From Chrysemys picta bellii (Eukaryota > Chordata > Testudines > Emydidae), in contig NC_088809.1 in assembly GCF_011386835.1 (NCBI RefSeq), positions 17,700,637-17,764,636 of the forward strand: a stretch of DNA of 64,000 nt, read 5' to 3'. Made by a program: the position numbers and the translations under genes. The notes under the pieces are model-generated. The model had not been told where the DNA came from, searched no databases, and worked only from the letters and a program-made list of their open reading frames with translations. Shown here in pieces: positions 1 to 14,600 of this stretch; the first letter of the stretch is position 1, and each line of letters opens with the position of its first letter.

Positions 1-475
1 CATGACTCAGTGATAGGGATAAAAAACTATCACGTGCTATAGCTTAAAGAGCAGCAAATACACAGCCCAGGAGTGATTAGTGCAAATTCCTGACATCGCA
101 CTTGAATATTTGAATCACTGACTAAATTATACGCCGAGGGACCATCACGAGGTGGTCTCTGCAATGTTAGGGAATCATGGAGCTATTATTTGTGTGGTTC
201 TGTACAGCTCCATTTAATGCACTAACTCCCTACTGGCTGCTGGGAGGGAGTTGGGGGACAGGCAGTCAGATCCAGGCTAAATAAGAGCCCAGCGAGGTGC
301 TAAAACAAGTTGGATTCCTGGCTTAGACAAATAATTCTTTACTGCTCACAATACTATCAGTTGGTTTGTGGTCCCAGTTTTTATGTCACACTGCACCCCA
401 ACTACCAAGGTGACAGAATACACCTGGGCATGAACAAATGTAATACTTGGGACAGACTGATTGCACATCTCTTAC
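1..475. other. Part of RABEP1 intron 17
   Basis: Downstream of the exon 17 donor. I see no exon 18 here; its conserved residues (LERIRQADSLERIRAIL) are not encoded in any frame. No clear repeat was recognised. Confidence 0.7.
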
Positions 476-592
476 CTGGAGGGTTTGAGAAAGCTTTACA
501 AAATCTCTCTGCACTTGCTCACTGACATCTAATTCAGTCTGCAGTCGCTGCGCTTTGTCCTTTTCTTCAAACATCAACTGCTCAAGGTTAGT
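476..592 (-). CDS. RABEP1: RABEP1 exon 17 (start of Rab5-binding region)
   Basis: 39 codons, phase 0 at both ends. The exon opens [16 protein letters not shown] and ends [10 protein letters not shown]. The acceptor is TTTCCAG and the donor is GTAAG. By human numbering this is about residues 789-827, the first half of the Rab5-binding coiled coil; the rest lies in exon 18, outside the window. Residues are nearly invariant against mammals, as expected for a Rab-contacting helix. Confidence 0.97.
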
Positions 593-3500
593 CTGGAAAG
601 AGACAAGTTATTGATGTTGAGTTTAAACTCTGTACAAAAGGGGCACGGATGGACTTCTGATTAAGTATGGGTCTGGGAATCAGGTGATCTGGGTATATTC
701 CAGACTTTCTGCCTGAAGTTGGACCAGCCATTTACCCTCTCCAGGCCTCAGTTTCCCTATCTGGGGAAAAAAGGTTTAATACCCAGTTTCCAAGAGTATG
801 GGGATGGTGACGATTAATTCATTCATGTAGGAAAAAGCCCTTCCCTAGCACCTTATTTCCACAGGTCTCCAAGTAAAACTGCAAGTTTCTGACAATGAAA
901 TCAGACAGTAAATGGAGGATCATGATTCTCTCAGAGGTAAATTACTATATTTTCTGTCTGGGTTTTGATCAAGGTGGTATAAAAATCAGACCAGAATTAA
1001 TTCATTCCTCTGCCAGTGCAGTACTGTTCCCCACAGTAACCACTGAAATGTCAAATATTCAGTGTCTCAGGGGACCCAAACTGGTTAATCCAGTTTTAAA
1101 ATGACTCGGAATGGAGCTTTCAACACCTTCCCTAGGGAGACTTGCACAGTCAGGGCATCTCCTGAGATCCACTCTTCCCCTTTCTGTTTCATCCTTACTC
1201 TTAGCAATACCCATTTTGACCAGCAGGGTGAGCTTTCAGAACACTATGCTTGAAAAAACACAAGTGTCTGTACAAATTCAAAACTGACTTTCATACAGAG
1301 CCACCAACATAACAGTTACCTTCGCAGTGGTCTCCTTCTTTAGCTGTTCTTCAAGAGAGTTTTTCATTTCCTGAAGACTCTCCAGCTGCTGTTGTTTTTC
1401 CTGCAAGGTGCACTCCAACTGTGAAATCAGAGAAAATCAATTACTTGAAACCCTCTAAAATTTTCTTTTTCCACAGATGCCTGGCATTCAAAACAATACA
1501 TAGAAAGATCAGCGTAACTGCCTTTGTAGAGAAACCCCAAGGTAAACATGCCATCACCCCTTTCTTTCCTGAAACTGAAGGAAATGCCTATAGCAAATAA
1601 CATTTAACTTAAGATTAGTATAGAAAATATATACAATTTTAAGCGTTAGGAGAGCCTCTATTAAGATTGCAAAAAACTTGCACTGTTTCCCATGTTATAA
1701 TTCTGTCCTTCAGAGTTCCAAACATCTACTTATTTTTTCCTTTTAAATGATAGTGCTGCTCCTCAGAATCCACAAGCATACAAGTTCTCAACTTGCAACA
1801 ATCTGGCAATGTACACTGTGGTCAGAAAACTCTCCTACACAGAATAAGCACTCCTTCCTTTTTATGGAAGGAAGTAAATTCTCTATTATTTCACAGCTAC
1901 AGTGACATGAAGGCCACAACGTGGTAAGTATCAGAGGGGTAGCCGTGTTAGTCTGAATCTGTAAAAAGCGACAAAGAGTCCTGTGGCACCTTATAGACTA
2001 ACAGACATACTGGAGCATAAGCTTTCGTGGGTGAATGCCCACTTCGTCAGACGCATGTAGTGGAAATCATTCCGAACTATCCTGCTTGTATCTCCCTAGA
2101 CACGAGTGACTTGTCAGATAGTGTCCTCATTCAGAGTCATTTTACAAAATACATATTTTGGTTAGTAACAACTAAGCAGAGCCAACAAGGAAAGTTAGTT
2201 TATTTTCTCTGACATGAGAGGGGTTGATATTGACACAGAGATTCTAGAACAAGAATGAATCACCTTGTTGGGATTCTCCTTCCTGCCCATTTTATCAGGT
2301 TAAATTTTCTACATTTACGTTTGCAAAATTCTTAAATGATCTTTGAACTGAACGCTTACCTGTTCCTTGTCCACTTTTATTCTTTCCAATTCAGCTTTTA
2401 GGCTAGAAATAGAAGCTGCAAAACAGAGGAAAATCAAACTTTTCACTTCATCAAGGCACTAGCTTCTCCAGATTTTACACCTCACTTTCATCAATCCATT
2501 AGGGAAAAAAAAAAAAAAAGATCTAAATGTATCATGGTAAATGTATCTGAAGAGCTTTTTACTATGTGGAATGGTTTACCTCCAGCCAGAGTTCTCTGCA
2601 AGGCTAATGTGTAATCCAACAGATCCCAGCAAGGATATGTTCTGAAGATTTCTCTTCATTCATTCTGGGAGTTACCATTCCCCCCCTTATAACTCATCTC
2701 TCAATAGCTTATGATCATGGCAATCTTCCTCTGGTAGGTAAATGATCTCCTTTAAGGCAGCTGCCAACATAGCCCTATGGTCACCGGGTGGTATTAACAG
2801 AGGCAGGGGCAATCGCCTTCTCCTCAGCCCAACCTATTTTATCCATATTCTAGTGCCACACCCATCACTATTGTGTCTGGAACACATACAAGTGTTCGGG
2901 GAGTGACACCCCCTCCCTAGTTAAACTTTGGTCTCCCAGAGCATGCAGCGCTGTTAAGGCACCATTAATATTATGAAGTTAACTTATTGTGAACTTGCAA
3001 AAATGTGTGCTTCTTCTGAAGACTTAGAGCTTTGTTTTGTAACGCTGGTCTGCTATGCTGTCTCTTGTACACACTTTATTTAAATGTCCTGACTAGAGCC
3101 TTGAAATAAGTAAACATGTTAATAATGCAGAGTCCTGGATAGAACTGTAAGTGTGAGTTACATTGACTGTGACAATGGGTCAAGAGAGGAACTTTAATAT
3201 GTACCAGATGTAACACAGTCAGTGCAGGTTACATGCATCTCTAATGGGCATCAAGCACAGTTCATTATTTTTACCATGTTAGCACCAGGAGAAGGATTTC
3301 TGAGATTAAGAACAAATGCTAAATTTTAGTTGATAGAAGAAAGGAATCTTGACCCCGCAAGAGCTATGGATTAAGGAGGAAAACTGAATTGCAACATTAC
3401 CAAATAAATAAATAAATAAATAAATAAAAAGTCGTGCCCACTTGAAGAACACTTAGAAAAAGTCAACCTGCCCTAAAAACAGGACCAAGTGTCTCCTCTT

Positions 3501-6500
3501 TCTCCCACCTTCTGCCAACCCAAGGAGCCCAAGTTACTTCCTGCTCTCCTGGAGTAGCACATACCACTTCCCATCTGGTTACTCAGGTGCCTATTGTCTT
3601 AGCTGAATTTTAGGATGGTACAGAACTGTCCTTTGATCCCCTTTACTTTTTAAACATTTGAGGAGAAAGAAACCATTTCATTTTTATGTGCTACGCCTTA
3701 GGGAAGCTTTTAACCTCCTCTCTAACAGCAGGGAAGGCAAGGCTGGCAAAACTAATCTCACTCTAAACAAAAATGCTGTGTTGCACCCTTTTCCCTGGAC
3801 CTACATTTCGACTTACACCAAAAAGGCTCCAGCAAGGGGACCTGCATGAACACACTTTGGATGCTATATCAAAATAAACAATTACTTCTCTCTTTCTGTG
3901 TTTTGGGTTTATTTCTGTAAGTTACCGGCACCATAATCACATTTTTAAAATGCACTTATTCACTTAAACATAACTGTTTTATTCTTTTCATCATTATCTC
4001 CTCATTTTTACTCATCTAGCTGCAAGATTCTGCTTCCCTTCTAGCAGAGGGCGGATGCTCGGTTTTCTGAGGGTTAAGTAAAAGAGGCTAGGTTTCATCA
4101 ATAATGAGATAGAACAAGCATCTCCCACTAAAAACAACCCCCTGCTAGTAGTATTCCCTATCAAATAAAACCTCACGGTGAACTATTCCAATACATCTCT
4201 CATGTCTTCCTTAGATTCACATTTACAGATATCACAATGGTTCCTTCTGACATTATAGACAGACCTCCTGCATAAACACAGGCCAAGGAATTGTTACTGA
4301 TATCTGTGTCAAAGTCAACAAAACAAAGATATCAATCTAAAAAAGGGCACAAAATTAGACAGCAAACAGTAATCTCACCCTTAAAACTTGGTAACAATTC
4401 CACTTCCCATTTTATCTCCTTTTTTTCCATTTACACTTCTGCTTTTAATATTAAGTTACATGCTACATCAGAAGGCGTATTTGGCCATATTTCACCACAG
4501 AAACTGTGTCTTCTTGTGAATTTAGGATTATATTTCAGATGCACAATTTGTCAAATGCAGTCTGTCTGTCACAACTGTTATAAATAAAAGCTATTTTTTA
4601 GGGCTGTCAAGCAAGTAAAAAAATTAATTGCAATTAATCGCACTGTTAAACTATAATAGAATACCATTTATTTAAATGTTTTTGTATGTTTTCTACATTT
4701 TCAAATATATTGATTTCAATTACAACACAGAATACAAAGTGTACAGTGCTCACTTTATATTTATTTTTGATTACAAATATTTGTACTGTAAAAAACAAAA
4801 ATAGTATTTTTCAATTCACCTCATACAAGTACTGTAATACAATCTCTATCACGAAAGTTGAACTTACAAATGTAGAATTATGTACAAAAAATAACTGCAT
4901 TCAAAAATAAAACAATGTAAAACTTTAGAGCCTACAAGTCCACTCAGTCCTACTTCTTGCTAAACCAGTCACTCAAACAAGTTTGTTTACATTTGCAGGA
5001 GATAATGCTGCCTGCTTCTTGTTTACAACCTCACCTGAAAGGAACAGCCGTTCGCATGGCACTGTTGTAGCCGGCATCACAAGACATTTACGTGCCAGAT
5101 GCGTTAAAGATTCATATGTCCCTTCATGCTTCAACCACCATTCCAGAGGACATGCGTCCATGCTGATGATGGGTTCTGCTTGATAATGACTCAAAGCAGT
5201 GCAGACCAACACATATTCACTTTCATCATCTGAGTCAGATGCCACCAGCAAAAGGTTGATTTTCTTTTTTGGTGGTTCGGGTTCTGTAGTTTCTGCATTG
5301 GTGTGTTGCTCTTTTAAGACTTCTGAAAGCATGCTCCACACCTCCTCCCTCTCAGATTTTCGAAAGCACTTCAGATTCTTAAACTTTGGGTCAAGTGCTG
5401 TAGCCATCTATGGAAATTTCACATTGGTACCTTCTTTGCGTTTTGTCAAATTTGCAGTGAAAGTGTTCTTAAAATGAAGAACATGTGCTGGGTCATCATC
5501 TAAGACTGCTACAACATGAAATACATGGCAGAATGCGGGTAAAACAGAGCAGGAGACATACTATTCTCCCCCAAGGAGTTTAGTCAAAATTTAATTACTG
5601 TATTATTATTTTTTTTTTTAAATGAGCATCATCAGCATGGAAGCATGTCCTCTGGAATGGTGGCTGAAGCATGAAAGGGCATACGAATGTTTAGCATATG
5701 TGGCATGTAAATACCTTCAATGCTGGCTACAAAAGTGCCATGGGAATGCCTGTTCTCAATTTCAGGTGACATTGTAAATAAGCCAGCAGTTTTATCTCCC
5801 GTAAATGTAAACAAACTTGTTTGTCTTAGTGATTGGCTGAATAAGAAGTAGGACTGAGTGGACTTGTATGCTTAAAGTTTTACATTGTTTTGTTTTTGAG
5901 TGTAGTTATGTAACAAACAAACAAAAATTACATTTGTAAGTTGTACTTTCACGATAAAGAGATTGCACTATGGTACTTGTCTGAGGTGAACTGAAAAATA
6001 CTGTCTTTTATTTATCATTTTTACAGTGCAAATATTTGTAATAAAATATAAAGTGAGCACTGTACACTTTGTATTCTGGGTTGTAACTGAAATTGATATA
6101 TTTGAAAATGTAGAAAAACATCCAAAAATATTTAATACATTTCAATTGGTATTCTATTGTTTAATAGTGCAATTAAAACAGCGATGAATCGCAATTAATT
6201 TTTTTAAATGTGACTAATTTTTTTGAGTTAATCGTACGAGTAAACTGCGATTAATCGACTGCCCTATTTTTGTGCGTTTTCCAAAAGCATGTCAAACGGG
6301 ACACTGGACTGAATTCTTCTGATGATAATGTGGATACAAGTTACCCCAAAACAAGTCCTCAAGAATCTGTTTTCCAACACAGGTTTCTCTTTCTAGATTA
6401 TTTTGCCCCTTCGCACCTATTTCTTCTTTGCAATTTTCTATTTCCAGCTGTAGAGTTTCTTCTAAATTTTCCTTTAGACACTGTTCAGCTTGAATCTGTT

Positions 6501-9500
6501 CTTTTAAGAATAAAATTTCTGCCTTCAGTTTTTCTTCAAGGTGATCTGCTGCAGTCCGTACACTAATGATGTCCTCACGATATTTTAATACCAGCTCACT
6601 GAGTTCCTGAATTGAAGATTATCAAGAAATTTCAGTTACAACATTTTCACATACATAGAAAGCAATGTACACTGATACCAGTCACTGATAGAGAGTCAAA
6701 TTACCAGTGGTTTTTTGCTCTGTCTCAGCATCTCAGGCCCCGTCCCGAAAAAGGTTTTAAAGAAGTACAACAAAATTTGCCTGATAAATTAATATCTTGC
6801 AAAATTCTCTCTCTCTTAACACACATTAATTCTCTTCATGCACCAATCCACTATTTATCTGCTATGCTTGAGTGTAAGGGAGTGGACATGTAGGGCTGTT
6901 GAGATTTATTATAGCTCAGTACGAAGGATTATGCCAGTTCTTAACCTTCACTGCGCAACGTAACTAATCTGTGCACCCCTCTGCCACCCCACACAATGCC
7001 CTGCAGAATCAAGACCTTAAATTTAGAATCCGGTTGTTTCTGCAGTTTTACCAGACCAGTACGTAACTTCTTCCACTTAGTTCTACTGTTACATTTTGTT
7101 CATTTAAATATTCTAATCAATCATTTCAAAATTTTACCTCCATGGATTCTGGCAGACTGAAATCTTCAGCTTGCTGTAAAGACACATGCAAGCTATGCTT
7201 TCCCTGAAGGCTTTCATTATCTTTTTGTAGTCTCACCAACTCTTCTGAGACCTGCTCCCTTGACTGCATCAGGACAGCCTCCAAAATAAGGAGAAAATGC
7301 AAAATTATAGTCATGCTAGGGACTAGTCACAGCCAATTTGTCACAGTTCTTCCAAAGCTAGTGGAACCCAGGGCAATTTATATTCTCTGTGAAGGAGGAT
7401 GGCAGTATGGATCAACTCCCCCGGGTTAGCCTTGGTTATTCCAGTACTAGTAAAAAGTAAAACCACAACACCCACAAAGATTTAACACTTACCAACTGCC
7501 TACATAAAAGATACATTTAATTTAGTTTAACAGCTTAACTGCAGTCAGTCATAAGTAAAAGAGCAGGCCATAGATACAGCCCCATTATGTATCTTCCAAT
7601 TTTTTGGTAGCCAATGGACAAGGTGGTGTGTGTGGCACACATGTGTTGTGTTTAATTTTTTTTCCGTCTACCTAATTAATTATATAAATAACCGAGACCA
7701 AGTTCCGTCTTTGAATATGTTGTGTCGCTATGAACCACATGATGGAAATTGTTATTTCATTTGCTTTTTTTAAAAATAGGAAGTTATATATTAGAAGAAC
7801 AATCAAGTTGCAAAGCCAAGAACTCAAAAGGTAGGAAATGTTAGAGTTTTGGTTGCTTGTGGAACCTCAGTGCATATGCACAAGTGGGCCAAATTATGAT
7901 ACCATCTAGTTACATGATAATATACAATGTATTTCTTACAGGACCCCTGTCTCATTCATTGCTCTGGAGATAAATCAGGGTTGTTAGCAAAGGAGACTCA
8001 TCTGGAAGACCTCTGGCTTCATTTGCTGAGAAAGCTGGGCAGGATTGAGGCAGGGGACTGCATGAAGAGAAAGGATGGTCTCATGGTTAAGGTAGCTGAA
8101 TGATGCCCTGTGGAATTGGGTTCTATCCCCGCTTCTGTCACAGACTTCCTATGTGATGCCACACACATCTCTTATGCTGAAGTTTTCACAGGTGGGCACG
8201 AACGTGTTCTTCAATTTCTTGGTGCCTGACTTGAGACCCTAGAGTCTGATTTGCACAAGTGATGAGCACTCACAGCTGCAACTGTGATGTCACGGCAGCT
8301 TGCTCGAACATATAAAGTGTCATATAAATGCTCTGCTCTGAAGGAAAAAAAACGGGCCTTAGGCATCTCAAAACAATCTCCACTGAAAGTTAGTGGAATT
8401 TTTGGATCTTAATCTCTGTGTCACAGTTTCCCATCTGTAAAATTGGGCTAATACCCCTTCATCAGGAGTGTTGTGAAAATAAATTCTTTAATGTCGGTGA
8501 AGCACTTGGCTCCTATAAGTGATTAGTGTCATAGAAAAGCCCAGGAGGGAAGAATTATTTTTACCTTCAGAGCAGGGTGTGAATAGTGTGCAGTAAATAA
8601 GGCTGGGTACCACACACAACAACAAAGTGCACAAAATATTAAACAGCTGCTTATTAAATGAGCACCATCCATTCTGTGCATTGAAGGAAGCTGGGGTCCT
8701 ATGCAAAAAGTAGTATGAGATCATGTAATTAGAGACTATTGTAATGCATACACATAAGGGGGCCAAATTAAGGTTGCACATGCAACCTGAATTCTGGCAT
8801 TTCCTACCTTCTGAGTCCTTGACTTTGCAACTTCAATTTTTTTTAAAACATATATGTACACACACAAAAAGGTATGAGACACGGGTAAGGTGGCTATATT
8901 TAAAGACCAAACTTGGTCTCTTCCTGGAAAAGAAGCTTCACCACGCTGCTGCAGGATTGTGGATCTTTCCTCCTTACAAGTGCAGAGAGCAACAGGGAGC
9001 AAGATCCATTCATCAGCCAAAATTCAAGTATGAGGAGGCGGCCCCTGGCTCCACCACATCAGAAACCTAAATTCCTGGGCTTTCCTGTGCAGGGGAGAAT
9101 GAGAGACCAGAGACTCCTGAACCAGAACTTCTCCCAGAAGAGCTTCAACCACAGCAGCTTTTTGCAATGGTGGTGAAGACAAGTGTCAGTGGGGGGATGA
9201 TCTGCGCAAGTATGGAAGAGACCTTGGTGCAGACCGTGACATTACAAATTGCTTCAGGTTCAGCACTACAGGATTCATAAATATCCTTATGGTAAATGCA
9301 TGGCTGACGTGGTTAGACAGCAAGATAAACAAACACACCCATTCATTTTCATTTACGTGTTTAAAAATAGTGTATCCGCAATATTGAGCATACAATATTA
9401 TTGAAAAGGTATTTCAAAGTGAAGTTTCTTTACCATTTGCTCCTGAACACTTCTCTTTGCTTGGGAAAATGCCTGCTGTAATTCACTGAGTAAGGTCTCA

Positions 9501-11584
9501 GACTCCTGTGATCTAACAATAAGTGAAGATATCTTCCAAAAACCAAAAACAAAGAAAGATATAGTTACGTGTCTGAAACAGATTAAGCAGGTTTTGAGAG
9601 AGTATTGAATATCCATCCATTCCCACTTTTCAACCCTCACATGTACTTCAGATATTACAGCTTTATATTCATTCAGACCAGGTTTTGTTTTATTGGCTCA
9701 AGCATCACAAGCTCATTATTTGAAAGAGATACTCTAACTCATACAGACAGAATTAAGATGTGTTTTTTTTACAAATAGTATATTAATTCTACTGCAAACT
9801 AACAATGAAATAGTAATTAATTCTGATCATACCCAAATGTAGACATTTCAGAGCCAATTAAGGCAGAAAAAAACATAGATCTATTTTTCCAGGGTAGAAA
9901 GAATGCTTTCTTTAAAAAAAAAAAAAAGTTTTCAGTGGAATTGCAGTACTTTTTGAAATATAAAATAAGAGATTCAGAATTCTGACTATAAAATAAAATC
10001 TTATTCCATGGCTTGTAAAGAAAAAATGCTCATTATTTAGCTTTGATATTCCCTTAAACATAGAGTGAACTGTACTGAAAGCCAGAGTACAAACCATCTA
10101 AATTTAATTCCATGCCCAGAAGACTTTGTCCACGGGTTGTTATTTTATTAGTAGGATAAAACATAAAAAAAATCTGATTCCAGGGAAGTAGCACCCAAAA
10201 TTATGCACACTTTGTTTCTCCATTATTGTACCACAGAAATCAACAGGTCTGCGGCCCTGAGTTTACAGTACTGCACATTACAGGCACAGAAAAAAGTTTA
10301 AAAAGTCTATAAATACCAGCCTTATTTCCCATTTTACTACTATTACTATTTGTATTGTGATAGCACCTAAGAGTCCATCAGAGACCAAGTCCCGATTGTG
10401 CTAGGGGCTGTACAAATAGAGCAAAAATAATAAAGGGGGAGTTTCAGACTGAAAACTTCCCAATTCAGGTTCTCATGGTAAGAATCAGAAGAGACAGGTA
10501 TGCATTCTGATCAACTATAGTCATTCCCTGCCCAAACAGATAAGCATTAAATGGGTGTCTCCTTCTCAATTGCATTAGCTACCTGTCAAGTGCTGATAGG
10601 TTAAATGGTATGATGGGCTAGATTCACAAAAGGACTTATGCTCCTAAAACCCAGACTCAGGCCCCACTGGGATTCACAAAACTCTTGCTCAGCTGCCTCT
10701 GAGCCTTGTCGGTGCTTAAACTCACTCAGCACCTCAATTTTTGCAGTAAAAGTTTCTCAGCACCTATGTTTCTGTCTCTGAGCCGTCTGGACACCAAAGC
10801 CCAGTGCGATGCACAAACTAGGGGACGATAGGTGTTCCTCTGCCCAACTCACTTGTGGGGCCCGATAGAGTAAGCACGCTCAGAGCTTGCCTACTGGATC
10901 AAGCCCCACAGATAAGCTTACACTAAATTTCCAAGAGGTGGGAAAAATCTCCCTCATAGCTTTTAGCCTGGTGGTTAGGGTACTAACATGGGTACTCCTC
11001 TGTGCAAAAACGGTATAGGCACCTAATGCTAAGAGAGGGTTTGCAGCTGAGAATCCCAAACAGAGGGAGGCACCCCCCTCTACCTTGAACTTAGGTGCTT
11101 ATCTCCAAGAGAGGGGTGGGGCTTAGGAGACATCCCTTGGCTTGGCATCTCCCATTGGCTAGCTTAGGTGAGGAGCTATCTAGCATGCTGGCTTTTGTGA
11201 ATCCCATTCTGAGGTGTCCATCTCCCCCCATTCATTATGTAGGGAGCTCAGGTGCTGAACTCAGGCTTTGTGAATCTAAGTTAGATGTGGCAATGCCCAG
11301 TGTCACCAAGCCCAAGTTTCTCTGTGAATCTAGCTGGAAGTGTATATCCACAAAAGAGATTTAGAAAAGGCTAGGTGCACAGAACCTTAAATTCTTATTT
11401 TTTGGATCTTCTACAATGACTCCCTACTCTTAAGAGACTTAAATGCTACTCATTGGGTCAAGGATCTCATCTAAAATAAATTTTTGCAAGCGACCAATGC
11501 TAGGTCACCTGCACCCCACGGTGCTCCAGAGTCTAGAAAGTACTACTTATTAAAGGCTCAAAGGGAATTCTAGGTATCTGCAAA

Positions 11585-11644
<60 letters not shown>

Positions 11645-14600
11645 CTTACGTCAAAGAAGCAGCCACATCCCTAGTGGAATGGCTCTCAAGCCCCCCCTTG
11701 AATAGAATATTTGATAAGCTTGCAACAGATGCATCTTATTGATGTATTAAAAAGCCTTTGCTGAAAGAAGAAATCTATATTTTATGGTCCAAAATCTGAT
11801 AACAAAACAAGTTCATTTTGCAAGTAAACTTAAAGTGAAAGCTGACTTTTTGGCACCCAGTTTGTGAAATATAACCTTAATGTTGAATTAACATGGCTTT
11901 AGAAGGACTAACAAAATGCTTCAAGAACAAAGGGGGGTGACGGAAAGAAGGCAGCGATAACTACGTGAACTCACAGAAGTAACATTAAATCTAATATGGG
12001 CAACAGAGGAGATACAGATATATGCCAGATGCTTGTATAAGATCATCCTGACAAGGTATCAGTACTCTGTAGTAAAAGCAATCCTGGACATTTTCATTTG
12101 AGTAGCTCCTAGAGTAGGGAGTCTGTGCTAATCCTCACAATTAAGACGACTATTTGAAAATTAAGAATTGGAATACAAAAACATTCCTTTTGAAGAATCC
12201 ACTTCTTTGCTACAGTGAAGCTTTTTTTTTTTTTTTTACCTGAGTAGCGGAGTCTTCACTGCTTTGCTTCATGTAATCTTCCAGCTCCTGTTTATCTTTC
12301 ATTGTTTTTTCCAGCTGGTCATTGGCCTGCCTCATCATCACCTGCAGCTTTTTCACCTACATGGTTAGACCAAAAGATTGGAAGCAACCTTTCTTTAAAG
12401 GGCAAATCTGTTTCCCCAAAACATAAATGTAATGTAAAAACATTCTGAATTTAGAATTGAGAGTCACAAGAGTTCCTTTGCTGTTTTTCTGCAAAACAGC
12501 ATGCCTTATTGATTAGATCCATAATGGAATATAGAAAGCTATCTTCCAGTGGATCTCTACTACTCAGGATAAGAAAAAGATTCAGTCTTCAGAATCATTA
12601 AAGGGTGTCATTCAGACCCGGAATGAAGTCAGAGGGAAGGGCTGACGTCTTAAAAATTCTTCAGTGCGCAGGCAGGGGGGACACATTATAGATGCTTTAG
12701 AATTATTTTATGCTGTTGGCACAAAAATTACATATAATCTTTTTGCCTTTGCTGCAGCAATTCTCATGGTGTCAGTAAATACAATAGAATTTATAAAGTG
12801 AAAAGCACTTAAGGAATTATTCAGTTCAGCCCAAAAAATCATTACAAGGATATTTCATTCAGGATGACTGCATAATGCAATTTTACTTTTCGGTAGAACA
12901 CAGGGTCTTTCATTGCATGATAGCGTAGTACTAAGTAATGTGGCATACTACTTGGCAAATATCTAAGTAGTATGCATATGCAAGCATGCATGATTTCATA
13001 CACAAATTGCAGCAAATTGGATTACAGCACTAAATTGGCATGAGCTTCCCAGAATTCGAAGTAGCTTAACTAAAATCCCTGAAAATAAAGTAAAGAAGAT
13101 AAAATGGCAGATAGTTAATAGCTACATTCTTGGCTGTTTCTACAGCTGCAATATCTCTGTACAGCCCGGGAAAAAAACCCTTACCTGATCTCTTGTCTCG
13201 GCCTCCTGAATCTGGATTCCCTGCAACTGCTTCTCATAATTCGAACACATATCACAGCGTCTTCCCAGCTTGTTTCCTGCATTCTGCACCTGGAGGTCAC
13301 AAAGATATTACTTGCCATAAAGACTTTAAAAGGAAGGTCTGAGTGATATATAGACTCACTCATGTTGTGCAATCATAGAATGTTGCTGCAGATAAGAGCT
13401 ATGGGTGTGGAAAATTTCGGGAAGAGACAGGAGCAAAAGTCATGTAGCAGCAGGATTAAATTATTTTATGCCTAAAGAGCAATATAAACAGAAAGGACCC
13501 AAAGACAAGTGATCTAAATGGCTAGAGATGGAAAGACTTCGACATGGAGATCACAAAGACAGGGACTGTTAAGTTTAGAAACGAGACCAATAAGAGGGGA
13601 TGTGAAAGAGATATAAAAGATAAAGAATGGTAGAGAATGAAATAGGAACACTGATTTACTCTTACATAACATCGGGGTAGTCAATAAAAACCAAGAGACA
13701 ACTAAAAAAAACACTTGCATAGTTAACCTATGAAACACACTTCCACCAGGTAGCACTGAGGCCAAAAGCTTAGCAGGATTTAAAAAAATTAAATTTTTAC
13801 ATGGATAAGAATAATATCAATTTTTTTTTAATTTTACAAAAATTGTACGAAGTATAAACACTTATCCTTCTGGGCATAAGCCTGTGGTCAGGAAGAAACT
13901 TCCCTTCTGAACAGGTACCATAATTCCAAGTTTTTCATAATAAATAATACAGTCAAGATTCCCAGCTGGTATAAATTACCATAGCACCCTTGATGGAGCT
14001 ACACCAATTTACGCCAGGTGAGGATCTGACCCCATGCTTTTTAGGGCGCTTCATAGCAAGACAACATCCTGACACTGAAGAAGTTCATGGGAGCTTTGCC
14101 ATTGACTTCAGTGGGGCCAAGATTCCACATGTGGTCATTGTAACTCTCAGCAAAACACTATCAGTCAAGGCTCCTTCATGTTTTTTAACAGGCTTGGCTC
14201 TATATATGTCCAGCAAGGTGAAGTATGGAGAATGTCCTATTTTCTGAATGGCTTAAAAGAAATTGCAATACACATTTTTTCCAAAAGAATACAACACTTT
14301 TGGCATTTTTCTTGTAAATTTATGATCCCCCCCACCAATAACTTTCCCCGCTTTTTGCTATGACATCCAACCAGCTTTAATTAGGGGGGTTTCTGTCACC
14401 TTCCTCTGCTGCACCTGTTACTGCTCAATGTCAGATAGGATACTGAACTAGATGGACCTCTATATTGCCATTTTTACATTTTAATGGTTTTATTAGGGAT
14501 TCAGACTAGTGTTTTAATCAAAGCAATAGCTACAAGTCAGTGCTGTGAATTGGAATCTCATATGTATTTCTCACTCTCCTCACCGCCCACCCAGAGCTGT

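Noticed and set aside
11585..11641. Z-DNA-forming regulatory element
   Set aside because: A CA/TA microsatellite this long is common in vertebrate introns; nothing else suggests function.
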